In this document: one piece after another, positions 8,201-14,308 of the stretch | How positions within the stretch are numbered: the stretch's first letter is position 1 | How the letters are laid out: the number at the start of each line of letters is the position of its first letter | Assembly: GCF_900106585.1 (NCBI RefSeq) | Contig: NZ_FNWH01000006.1 | Span: forward strand, 806,001-870,000 | Length of the DNA stretch: 64,000 nt | Direction: 5' to 3' | Origin: Acidaminococcus timonensis | Lineage (GTDB): Bacteria > Bacillota > Negativicutes > Acidaminococcales > Acidaminococcaceae | The notes under the pieces: generated by a model | What the model was told of the DNA's origin: nothing | Databases searched by the model: none | Seen by the model: the letters and a program-made list of their open reading frames with translations, nothing else | Position numbers and translations under genes: made by a program

Positions 8201-8576
8201 TACCGAAAAGAAGCTGAATACGGCGCTGAAGGAAGTCAGCAGTCAGGACATGGCCGCCGACATCATCAGCCTGATCCGGAAAGCTGCCCTGGGTTCACCC
8301 CTGGTGAGCCACGAAGAACGGGTCCGTCGGGCCATGGCAAAGCTGCGGCAGAACCATACGTTTACCAAAACGGAAGAAAACTGGCTGAAGCGGTTCGAAG
8401 ATGTGCTGCAGAACGAAGAGATCTTCAACCGGGAAAGCCTGGATGAAGACAGCCGGTTCAGGAAAGCCGGCGGTTTCAACCAGATCAACAAGGCCTTTGG
8501 CAACCAGCTGGGGGCCATCCTGGATGAACTGAACGACTATTTATATGACGATACCAATGGAGGAAATCTGGCGTGA
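5241..8576 (+). CDS. hsdR: Type I restriction enzyme, R subunit (HsdR)
   Basis: The 1111-residue motor and nuclease subunit of a type I restriction-modification system. Residues 1-130 form a DUF4145-like helical domain, followed by a Pro/Ala-rich linker. The PD-(D/E)XK nuclease follows, with D261 (RADYALF) and E275-x-K277 (IIEAKK). The superfamily 2 motor has Walker A ATGTGKT near residue 420, the DEAH box in VIVDEAHRGY near 523, and helicase motifs through QMLGRATRR. The C-terminal third fits the EcoEI-type R C-terminal domain. All catalytic residues are present. An AGAGGAGAG site precedes the ATG. The stop overlaps hsdM by four bases. Confidence 0.95.
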   Translation: MSNFSFLQDQFPLLAELGEKGEHYLYTDPNACLFKLRFLGEKVVELMFQYDKEPDPTDHSQVQRIRYLEAEDYLPRTVADSLTVLRKVGNKAVHDNYASERDAGLCLQVAYGICEWFMATYGDYRYTHRPFVLPEKAPAPTIVPSGPVVPAPAPTTPSITPKEHSLANVALQSARKAPKVPKKQRIAKNADVAYHRDISEAETRYLIDAQLRQVGWEVDSLNLTYAKGTRPARNTCRAIAEWPTAATDPTETSAHRAHRADYALFIGKQLVGIIEAKKRFKNVSSVLDGQCREYATHIRPQDQAYLMGKWGEYQVPFLFASNGRPYIRQCEIESGIWFRDVRHPDNPPRALLGWMSPDGLRTLLERNIPKENKALEALGDWLLKDPNGLNLYPYQITAVKKAEEAVQQGKKRILLAMATGTGKTRVILALIYRFLKSGRFHRILYLVDRNTLGEQAFDKFTEVKLEDLKTLNQIYNVNQLTDTALAPETRVQIATVQSMIRRLFGRTEEAIPSVSAFDLVIVDEAHRGYLLDREMSQNELVYRDEATYQSQYRRVLDYFDGVKIGLTATPALQTTEIFGKPVYQYTYREAVIDGYLIDHDAPVQIETELSKNGIHLKKGSQVKVLQPDDPGNVDTTTLADDVDFDVEDFNKNVITESFNRAVLTELSRHIDPSSPRDSGKTLIFAATDRHADMVVQLLKEIYGKLGVSADAIMKITGAACGGDRKKINDAIKRFKNEDYPSVVVTVDLLTTGVDVPSITSLVFLRRVKSRILFEQMLGRATRRCDAIHKAKFDIYDAVGEFAQMASVTSMKPVATSVTTTFKDLFAGLKALTGETGIQEQVDQIVVKLQRKWPRLQPDTQKKLLLALGTTDVKAYVHQLRQKPLEQVKQDLLSREKALTRLDSHSYEIIDPKPLYIADTQDQIVEITRGYGKDNITKRPQDYLDEFTDFIRSNENQIAALHILCTKPRDLKRSELKKLVAELDLEGYTEKKLNTALKEVSSQDMAADIISLIRKAALGSPLVSHEERVRRAMAKLRQNHTFTKTEENWLKRFEDVLQNEEIFNRESLDEDSRFRKAGGFNQINKAFGNQLGAILDELNDYLYDDTNGGNLA

Positions 8577-9991
8577 ATACCCAGGAAATCGTACAAAAGC
8601 TGTGGAATCTCTGCAACGTACTGCGGGATGACGGCATTACCTATCACGAATACGTCACCGAACTGACCTATATCCTGTTCCTGAAAATGGCCAAGGAGAC
8701 AGGCGCCGAAGCCCATATCCCCGAAGCCTACCGCTGGGACGTACTGGCCCGGAAAAGCGGACTGGAACTGAAGGAATACTACCAGCAGCTGCTTTCCGAA
8801 CTGGGAAAGAACGGGACCGGTCGCATCCGGGAAATCTACGAGGGAGCCCAGACCAAGATCGACGAGCCCAAAAACCTGGAAAAGATCATCCGGACCATCG
8901 ACGAACTGGACTGGTTCTCCGCCCGGGAAGAAGGGCTGGGGAACCTGTACGAAGGACTGCTGGAAAAGAACGCCAACGAGAAAAAATCCGGTGCCGGCCA
9001 GTATTTCACGCCCCGGGTGCTCATCGACGTAATGGTACGGCTCATGAAGCCCCAGCCCGGAGAACGGTGCAATGACCCGGCCTGTGGCACTTTCGGGTTC
9101 ATGATTGCGGCCCACGAATACGTGCGGCAGCAGACGGACGATTTCTTCAGCCTGGATCAGGATACGGCCGATTTCGAAGCAGGGGATGCCTTTACCGGCT
9201 GTGAGCTGGTCCATGACACCCACCGGCTGGCTCTGATGAACGCCATGCTCCACGATATGAATGGTACCATCACCCTGGGGGACACCCTGTCCAGCCTGGG
9301 CGAAAGCTTCAAAGACTACGATCTGGTGCTGACGAACCCTCCCTTTGGGACGAAGAAAGGCGGGGAGCGGGCCACCCGGGAAGACTTGACCTTCCCCACC
9401 AGCAACAAACAGCTGAACTTCCTGCAGCACATCTACCGCTCCCTGAAACGGGGCGGCCGGGCGGCCGTGGTCCTGCCCGACAACGTGCTCTTTGCCGACG
9501 GCGACGGGGAAAAGATCCGGGTGGACCTGATGGACAAATGCAACCTCCATACCATCCTGCGCCTGCCCACCGGCATTTTCTACGCCCAGGGGGTAAAGAC
9601 CAATGTGCTGTTCTTTACCCGGGGCCAGAGCGATACGGATAACACCCGGGAAGTGTGGTACTACGACCTGCGCACCAACATGCCCTCCTTTGGCAAGACC
9701 CATCCCCTGGCCAAAGAGGACTTTACCGGATTCGAGGCCGCCTATGGAGCCAGTGACCGGGCCGCCGTAACGGACGAACGGTGGCAGTGCTTCACCCGGG
9801 AAGAAATTGCCCGGAAAGGGAACAGCCTGGATCTGGGGCTGATCAAAGACGACAGCGTACTGGATTACCAGGACCTGCCAGACCCCATCGAAAGCGCCCG
9901 GGAGGCCGCCCAAAACCTGGAGGAAGCCACCGGCCTGCTCCAGCAGGTGATCCAGGAACTGGAAGCCTGCCAGAAAGGGGAGGATGCCTGA
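8573..9991 (+). CDS. hsdM: Type I DNA methyltransferase, M subunit (HsdM)
   Basis: A 472-residue N6-adenine methyltransferase that pairs with HsdS to methylate the recognition site and protect host DNA. The N-terminal helical HsdM_N domain covers about residues 1-130. Motif I is DPACGTFGF at 168-176 and motif IV is NPPF at 255-258, both in the usual order. Motif I has phenylalanine (F174) where glycine or alanine is common. The GTG start overlaps the hsdR stop (GTGA) behind GGAGGAAATCTGGC, so translation is coupled. The C terminus is a helical tail that should pack on the HsdS conserved regions. Confidence 0.95.
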   Translation: MNTQEIVQKLWNLCNVLRDDGITYHEYVTELTYILFLKMAKETGAEAHIPEAYRWDVLARKSGLELKEYYQQLLSELGKNGTGRIREIYEGAQTKIDEPKNLEKIIRTIDELDWFSAREEGLGNLYEGLLEKNANEKKSGAGQYFTPRVLIDVMVRLMKPQPGERCNDPACGTFGFMIAAHEYVRQQTDDFFSLDQDTADFEAGDAFTGCELVHDTHRLALMNAMLHDMNGTITLGDTLSSLGESFKDYDLVLTNPPFGTKKGGERATREDLTFPTSNKQLNFLQHIYRSLKRGGRAAVVLPDNVLFADGDGEKIRVDLMDKCNLHTILRLPTGIFYAQGVKTNVLFFTRGQSDTDNTREVWYYDLRTNMPSFGKTHPLAKEDFTGFEAAYGASDRAAVTDERWQCFTREEIARKGNSLDLGLIKDDSVLDYQDLPDPIESAREAAQNLEEATGLLQQVIQELEACQKGEDA

Positions 9992-11394
9992 TGGCCGGAA
10001 AGAAACAGTCTTTCACCCCGGAAGAAAAGCTGGCCCGGGCCCTGGTGCCCCAAGACCAGCAGCCCTACAAGCTGCCGAAAGGATGGGTGTGGACGAGGTT
10101 AGAAAATATAGCGGAATTAATTACGGGTAATACACCTAGCAAAAAAGAACAGACCTATTATGGTAATGATGTTCCATTCTATAAACCAGCTGATTTAGAT
10201 GCTGGAAGACATGTTTGTACTCCATCAGAATATTTAAGCAAAAATGGAGCTGCTGTTGGACGTTTAATACCTACAGGTGCTACGTCAGTTTGTTGTATAG
10301 GTTCAATTGGCAAATGTGGCTTTATAGAAAATCCAGGTTGTACAAACCAACAAATAACTTCTGTAATCCCTTATTTTAATAATCTCTATATTTATTACTT
10401 ATGCCAATCCCCTTTATTTCAAACAGAACTAATTGAAAAATCATCATCTACTACTATTTCTATCGTAAATAAAGCTAAAATGGGGAAATGTATTATTCCT
10501 CTTCCTCCTCTCCCGGAACAGCAACGGATCGTGGCCCGCATCGAGAGCCTGTTCACCAAACTGGATGCCGCCCGGGACAAGCTCCAGCAGGTGCTGGATA
10601 CCCAGGAAGCCCGGAGAGCCGCCATTCTGCACAAGGCGTTCACGGGGCAGTTGACGGGGCATAAAGGCAGTGCAGAGTGCAGAGGAAAGAGGGAAGAGGA
10701 GAGGTCGAAAAATCCGGAAGGGACGGAGTTCGTGCCAGAGGGGTGGAAAAAAGTCAAGCTAACCGAAGTATGTGCCATTAATCCCAAAAAGATTTCTACT
10801 AAAGGACTTGATGACTCCCTTAAAGTATCTTTCTTTCCAATGGCATCATTGGATGAGCGTCTTGGCAAGATTACGAAACCAGAAATAAGGACTTTAAGCG
10901 AAGTAAAAAAAGGCTTTACAAATTTTAGCGAAGCTGATGTTGTATTGGCTAAAATCACACCCTGTTTTGAAAATGGAAAAGCTGCTATTATTGGACCTTT
11001 AATGAATCATATTGGTTATGGTACAACTGAATTTTTTGTATTGAGATCAACTCAAGATTTATACAACAAATTTCTTTTTTATTTTATTCGAAGTCCTAAA
11101 TTTAGAAGTGAAGCGAAGGCACATATGACAGGAGCAGTAGGACAGCAGAGAGTACCAAAGGATTTTATTGAAAACTACAACTTTATGTTACCTCCATTGG
11201 AAGAACAGTGTCGTATTGTTGATATTCTTGATTCTTTGTTAAACAAAGAGTATCAAGCTTCTACAATTGCCCAAAGCTCTTTATCTCAAATCGACCTGCT
11301 GAAAAAAAGCATCCTGGCCCGAGCGTTCCGGGGGCAGCTGGGCACCCAGGATCCTTCCGACCCCGATGCCCGGGAACTGCTGACTAGAGACTAG
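9991..11394 (+). CDS. hsdS: Type I specificity subunit (HsdS)
   Basis: A 467-residue DNA-recognition subunit with two half-repeats. TRD1 starts at LPKGW (residue 28) and the central conserved helix starts at LPPLPEQQRIV (171). TRD2 starts at VPEGW (248) and the second helix at LPPLEEQCRIV (400), ending in ILARAFRGQL. The TRDs (about 10100-10500 and 10740-11290) are strikingly AT-rich, whereas the conserved helices and the R and M genes are GC-rich, a sign of TRD exchange. The ATG overlaps the hsdM stop by one base (TGATG). The stop lies inside a tandem heptamer array. The linker before TRD2 contains AGTGCAG twice in tandem. Confidence 0.93.
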   Translation: MAGKKQSFTPEEKLARALVPQDQQPYKLPKGWVWTRLENIAELITGNTPSKKEQTYYGNDVPFYKPADLDAGRHVCTPSEYLSKNGAAVGRLIPTGATSVCCIGSIGKCGFIENPGCTNQQITSVIPYFNNLYIYYLCQSPLFQTELIEKSSSTTISIVNKAKMGKCIIPLPPLPEQQRIVARIESLFTKLDAARDKLQQVLDTQEARRAAILHKAFTGQLTGHKGSAECRGKREEERSKNPEGTEFVPEGWKKVKLTEVCAINPKKISTKGLDDSLKVSFFPMASLDERLGKITKPEIRTLSEVKKGFTNFSEADVVLAKITPCFENGKAAIIGPLMNHIGYGTTEFFVLRSTQDLYNKFLFYFIRSPKFRSEAKAHMTGAVGQQRVPKDFIENYNFMLPPLEEQCRIVDILDSLLNKEYQASTIAQSSLSQIDLLKKSILARAFRGQLGTQDPSDPDARELLTRD

Positions 11395-11419
11395 TGACCA
11401 GTGACTAAAGACTAGTGAC
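11382..11419 (+). repeat. Heptamer array (GACTAGT)n overlapping the hsdS stop
   Basis: Five consecutive 7-base units: GACTAGA, GACTAGT, GACCAGT, GACTAAA and GACTAGT, then GAC. The hsdS stop codon TAG (11392-11394) lies in the second unit. Related arrays occur at 14128, 14209, 15629, 42145, 48025 and 55640. Confidence 0.85.
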
Positions 11420-11457
11420 GGGGGTGTGAAAATCATTTTTTCACGCCCCCATTTTTT
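11420..11457 (+). terminator. Terminator of the hsd operon
   Basis: GGGGGTGTGAAAA pairs with TTTTTCACGCCCCC around a short loop, followed by ATTTTTT. The same GTGTGAAAA/TTTTCACAC core recurs next to other heptamer arrays (14177, 55666). Confidence 0.75.
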
Positions 11458-11548
11458 AAATCAAAATCCCCGCCAGATGGTCCACCTCGTGCTGGATGAT
11501 CTGGGCCGGGAACCCCGTGAATTTCAGCGTCTGCGGCTTGAAATCCAT
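11456..11548 (-). pseudogene. C-terminal scar of peptide deformylase
   Basis: Minus-strand translation gives 30 residues ending in PAQIIQHEVDHLAGILI and a stop. QHEVDHLxGIL is the HEXXH zinc motif and C-terminal signature of peptide deformylase (Def), which removes the formyl group from nascent proteins. The rest of the enzyme, including the GxGLAA and EGC motifs, is absent. Upstream the frame changes to unrelated sequence at about 11549-11556. This is a truncated relic; a functional copy is presumably elsewhere. Confidence 0.75.
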
Positions 11549-11556
11549 GTCCTGAA

Positions 11557-11616
11557 TTCTACTGGGTGAAGGAAGTGCTGAAGCCTGCAAAAAAGAAGGC
11601 TACAGCAAAGAAATAG
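11557..11616 (+). pseudogene. Possible C-terminal tail of another gene
   Basis: The frame FYWVKEVLKPAKKKATAKK ends with TAG ten bases before the prolyl-tRNA editing gene. The Lys/Ala-rich tail resembles those of DNA- or RNA-binding proteins. It begins right where the deformylase relic ends, so the spot looks like a deletion junction joining two truncated genes. No parent gene can be named. Confidence 0.3.
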
Positions 11617-11625
11617 AGGGTAACC

Positions 11626-12108
11626 ATGGACAAAGAAGAAACCTGCCAATACCTGACTGAACAGCATATCCCCTATGAAGTGACGGAACACAAGGCCGTG
11701 TTCCACATGGGGGAACTGGATCCTTCCAAATTGCCCTATCCTGACTGGCTGGCCAAGAATCTGCTGATCCGGGATGATAAAAAACGCAACTATTTCCTGA
11801 TCACCGTAAAGGGAGAGAAGCGGGTGGACCTGAAGACCTTCCGCCGGGAACACGGCCTGCGGCCCCTGTGTTTTGCCTCAGCTGCCGATCTGCAGGCCAT
11901 CCTGGGCCTGACCCCCGGTTCGGTCACGCCCCTGGGTATCCTGAACGACAGGGAGCATCGGGTCCATTTCCTGATGGACGAAGAATTTGCCGGGCATAAG
12001 ATCGGCATTCATCCCAACGACAATACGGCCACCGTCTGGCTGCAGGCAGACGATCTGCTGGAACTGATCCGAAAACAGGGAAACGAGGCAGGGTTAATCA
12101 GGATTTGA
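11626..12108 (+). CDS. Prolyl-tRNA editing protein (YbaK/ProX family)
   Basis: A 160-residue YbaK/EbsC-type aminoacyl-tRNA deacylase. Free-standing members hydrolyse mischarged tRNAs, typically Ala-tRNA(Pro) or Cys-tRNA(Pro). The pattern fits the ProX/PrdX group: HKAVFHM near the N terminus, KNLLIRDDKKRNYFLI with the conserved lysine, VTPLGILND in the middle and IGIHPNDNTATVWL near the C terminus. The length is normal for the single-domain enzyme. The ATG follows GAGGGTAACC. It is transcribed alone and a family C hairpin repeat follows its stop. Confidence 0.82.
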   Translation: MDKEETCQYLTEQHIPYEVTEHKAVFHMGELDPSKLPYPDWLAKNLLIRDDKKRNYFLITVKGEKRVDLKTFRREHGLRPLCFASAADLQAILGLTPGSVTPLGILNDREHRVHFLMDEEFAGHKIGIHPNDNTATVWLQADDLLELIRKQGNEAGLIRI

Positions 12109-12123
12109 TTCTACACTATCAGT

Positions 12124-12170
12124 GTAGGTGCTGATTGCTCTGATCGGCCTGTCCTAGGCCTGCGTTTTGT
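12124..12170 (+). repeat. Small bipartite hairpin repeat (family C), copy 3
   Basis: GTAGGTGCTGATTGCTCTGATCGGC followed by CCTAGGCCTG and GTTTTGTTG matches copies 1 and 2 in order and spacing. It lies 16 bases after the prolyl-tRNA editing gene and could terminate it. The rest of the 12109-12352 spacer is AT-rich, with no gene. Confidence 0.5.
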
Positions 12171-12352
12171 TGTTAATTGCTTGCAAATGCAATTAATATA
12201 TGCCATTCTGAGATAAATAGAATGGAAAGGGATTTTATGTTATATTCTCCTTCATCTGTGCTATACTGAAAAGTAAGAAAATACAACAAATCGACAAGCA
12301 CCGAGTCTCAACTATGAACGATGAACTTGCAATCTCCCTGGAGGTGATCTTT

Positions 12353-13003
12353 ATGAAACGGAAAGCAGTGTTGGGATTCATCCTGGCGGCGCTTTTAAGC
12401 CTGCCCCCGCTGGCAGGAGCCAGTGTTCGAGAAGAAACAGCTTCGGCCATCAATTACAAGATGCGTTACCCGGTGGTGACCGTGGAGAAGAACGCTGCCG
12501 CCCAGGCGGCCATCAATGAGGACATCCAGAAATACGTGGACAGTTTCCTGAACCAGTACAAAGGCGGCAAGTTCTATCGTGGCAATTTTTCCTATAAAGT
12601 GCAGTATGAAGATGACCAGGTGATTTCCCTGACAGTGGCCGATTACCGCTACAACCAGGGGGCTGCCCACGGATATACAAATACCTATGGCTTGAACTAC
12701 AGCAAGGTCACGGGGGAAAAGCTGCCTCTGAGTTATTTCGTAAAGGTGCGTCCGGAGGACAAGATGACGATTCTGCGCCAGCCCATCATCGACAGCAGGG
12801 GGGAGCGGGTACCCCTGGAAAAGACTTTTGCCACGGGCCGGTACATCTCTACCATCAAGATTTCCAGCAACTACTACATGCTGGGCGATGGAGCCCTGGC
12901 CCTGATCTATCCGCCCTACAGCCTGGCCTGTTACGCCATGGGCACCCTGCACATCGACCTGTCGCCCCAGATCATAGATTACTTCAATCGCAAGAACCAG
13001 TAG
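12353..13003 (+). CDS. Exported DUF3298/DUF4163 domain protein
   Basis: A 216-residue exported protein. I start it at the ATG at 12353, which has GGAGGTGATCTTT directly before it and opens a signal peptide (MKRKAV, hydrophobic core, cleavage near AGA-SV); a longer frame starts 13 codons earlier without a ribosome site. The mature part has a DUF4163-like half (INYKMRYPVVTVEKN) and a C-terminal DUF3298 half (GAAHGYTNTYGLNY, then IYPPYSLACYAMG). These domains occur in RsiV-like anti-sigma factors and peptidoglycan deacetylases; here they are alone, without a catalytic or sigma-binding part. It is probably periplasmic. Confidence 0.78.
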   Translation: MKRKAVLGFILAALLSLPPLAGASVREETASAINYKMRYPVVTVEKNAAAQAAINEDIQKYVDSFLNQYKGGKFYRGNFSYKVQYEDDQVISLTVADYRYNQGAAHGYTNTYGLNYSKVTGEKLPLSYFVKVRPEDKMTILRQPIIDSRGERVPLEKTFATGRYISTIKISSNYYMLGDGALALIYPPYSLACYAMGTLHIDLSPQIIDYFNRKNQ

Positions 13004-13015
13004 AACCTAACCTGT

Positions 13016-13195
13016 GTCCCCCTGGAAGGGGGAAAGGGCCCGCTTGCGGGTAGGGGGTCCAGCACCCGATGTTAAATCTTTCGTCCGATGTTAGACCCTA
13101 CCACCAGCCATTCGGCTGGTCAGCTACGGCATAAGCGATGAGTTCCACGCTAAAGCGTGGGCTCCCTGCTTACCCCTCCCCTTTCAGGGGAGGAC
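13016..13195. repeat. Hybrid, partly decayed palindromic element
   Basis: The left end (GTCCCCCTGGAAGGGGG and GGGCCCGCTTGCGGG) resembles the reverse complement of the family B right end. The inner part carries ACCACCAGCCATTCGGCTGGT, the family A terminal hairpin. The right end is CCCCTCCCCTTTCAGGGGAGG. It also contains hairpin CCACGC-TAAA-GCGTGG. It fills most of the spacer before the pyridoxal kinase gene. Confidence 0.6.
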
Positions 13196-13215
13196 ATTTT
13201 TTATTGCAATTTATA

Positions 13216-13224
13216 TGCTATAAT
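13216..13224 (+). promoter_or_regulatory. Extended -10 promoter of the first pyridoxal kinase gene
   Basis: TGCTATAAT lies 34 bases before the ATG, in an AT-rich stretch just downstream of the palindromic element. No clear -35 box is visible. Confidence 0.55.
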
Positions 13225-13258
13225 GATACTAAAACGCAAATAAGGAGGAATTACACCC

Positions 13259-14122
13259 ATGAAAATAAAACGTGTTCTGGCCATCCATGATCTCTGTTCC
13301 TTTGGCCGCTGCTCTTTAACGGCCGCCATCCCGGTGCTGTCCGCCATGGGGCACCAGGTCTGCCCGTTCCCCACGGCGCTCTACAGCAACAACCTGACCT
13401 ACGGGAAATTTGTTTCCCGGGATCTGACGGACCTGATGCCCAGCTATATGGACCAGTGGCAGGAACTGAAACTGCCTTTTGATGCCATCTACAGCGGGTT
13501 CCTGGCCGGCCCTGGCCAGGTGGAAGCCGTAATCTCCGCCATCGACCGGTTTGCCACCGGTGATCAGCTGGTGGTGGTGGACCCGGCCATGGGGGACGAC
13601 GGCAAGCTGTACCCGGTCTTCGATTCTTCCATGGTGGAAGCCATGAAAAAACTGGTGGCCAAAGCCAGTCTGATTACCCCCAACTATACAGAAGCCTGTC
13701 TGCTGACGGGGACGCCTTATAAAGCCGGTGCCCCCACGGACGATGAACTGGATACCCTGTGTGAAAAACTGCTGGCCATGGGGCCCAAAGCGGTGGTAGT
13801 CACCAGCGTACCCTGTGCCGAAGACAAGATCCGCATCGCCAGCATGGAAAAGAATTCCCTGTTTCCGGAATCCTACCTGGTCACCAAACAGCCCTTTGCC
13901 ACCTGCGGCACCGGCGATGTGTTCGCCAGCACCCTGGTGGGGTACCTGCTGAACGGCCGGGATCTGAACCGGTGTGTCCAGGAAGCCGCCGATTTTCTGA
14001 GCTTTGTCATCGACACCACAATCAAGGCAGGGACGGATCCCCATGAGGGCGTAGTCCTGGAAGGCTGCCTGTGGAAGCTGCTGGTTCCCCAGACAAAGAA
14101 CTGCACCACGTGTATGGCTTGA
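13259..14122 (+). CDS. Pyridoxal/pyridoxamine kinase (PdxY/PdxK-like), paralogue 1
   Basis: A 287-residue ribokinase-superfamily kinase that phosphorylates pyridoxal, pyridoxamine or pyridoxine in the vitamin B6 salvage pathway. Family marks are the start VLAIHDLCSFGRCSLTAAIPVLSAMG, the DPAMGDDGKLY segment, LITPNYTEACLLTG, and the anion-hole/catalytic motif CGTGD near residue 218. An AAGGAGGAATTACACCC site precedes the ATG. It is transcribed alone, unlike the second paralogue at 18383, which sits in an operon. The two share the fold and key motifs but differ widely elsewhere, so they probably differ in substrate preference or regulation. Confidence 0.88.
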   Translation: MKIKRVLAIHDLCSFGRCSLTAAIPVLSAMGHQVCPFPTALYSNNLTYGKFVSRDLTDLMPSYMDQWQELKLPFDAIYSGFLAGPGQVEAVISAIDRFATGDQLVVVDPAMGDDGKLYPVFDSSMVEAMKKLVAKASLITPNYTEACLLTGTPYKAGAPTDDELDTLCEKLLAMGPKAVVVTSVPCAEDKIRIASMEKNSLFPESYLVTKQPFATCGTGDVFASTLVGYLLNGRDLNRCVQEAADFLSFVIDTTIKAGTDPHEGVVLEGCLWKLLVPQTKNCTTCMA

Positions 14123-14127
14123 AAGCC

Positions 14128-14236
14128 AGTCACTAGTCTCTAGCCGAAAGAAGCCAGCTTTGCTGGCAATAAAGAAGGGGGTGTGAAAAAAATGCTTTTT
14201 CACACCCCGTCACTAGTCACTAGTCTCTAGTCACTA
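14128..14236 (+). repeat. Heptamer arrays around a terminator hairpin
   Basis: Two short arrays, AGTCACT-AGTCTCT at 14128 and GTCACTA-GTCACTA-GTCTCTA-GTCACTA at 14209-14236, flank a GCCAGC-TTT-GCTGGC hairpin and a long GGGTGTGAAAAA / TTTTTCACACCC terminator hairpin (14177-14208). A further AAGCCAGCTGACGCTAGCG block follows. The orientation is opposite to the hsdS array. Confidence 0.8.
14177..14208 (+). terminator. Terminator after the first pyridoxal kinase gene
   Basis: GGGGTGTGAAAAA ... TTTTTCACACCCC forms a long stem with a short loop. It sits between two heptamer arrays. Confidence 0.7.
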
Positions 14237-14269
14237 GCTGATGGAAGCCAGCTGACGCTAGCGAAATAA

Positions 14270-14308
14270 AGGCGCTGTGGATGATTTTTTCACAGCGCCT
14301 CTTTTTTT
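14270..14308. terminator. Bidirectional terminator next to the ttcA-like gene
   Basis: AGGCGCTGTG at 14270-14279 pairs with CACAGCGCCT at 14291-14300. A T-run (CTTTTTTTT) follows on the plus strand and an A/T tract on the minus strand, immediately after the stop of the minus-strand gene. Confidence 0.7.

Noticed and set aside
5241-11394. Phase-variable type I system with extra hsdS genes and an integrase
   Set aside because: Only one hsdS and no recombinase gene are present nearby; the recombinase scar at 1878 is too short and distant.
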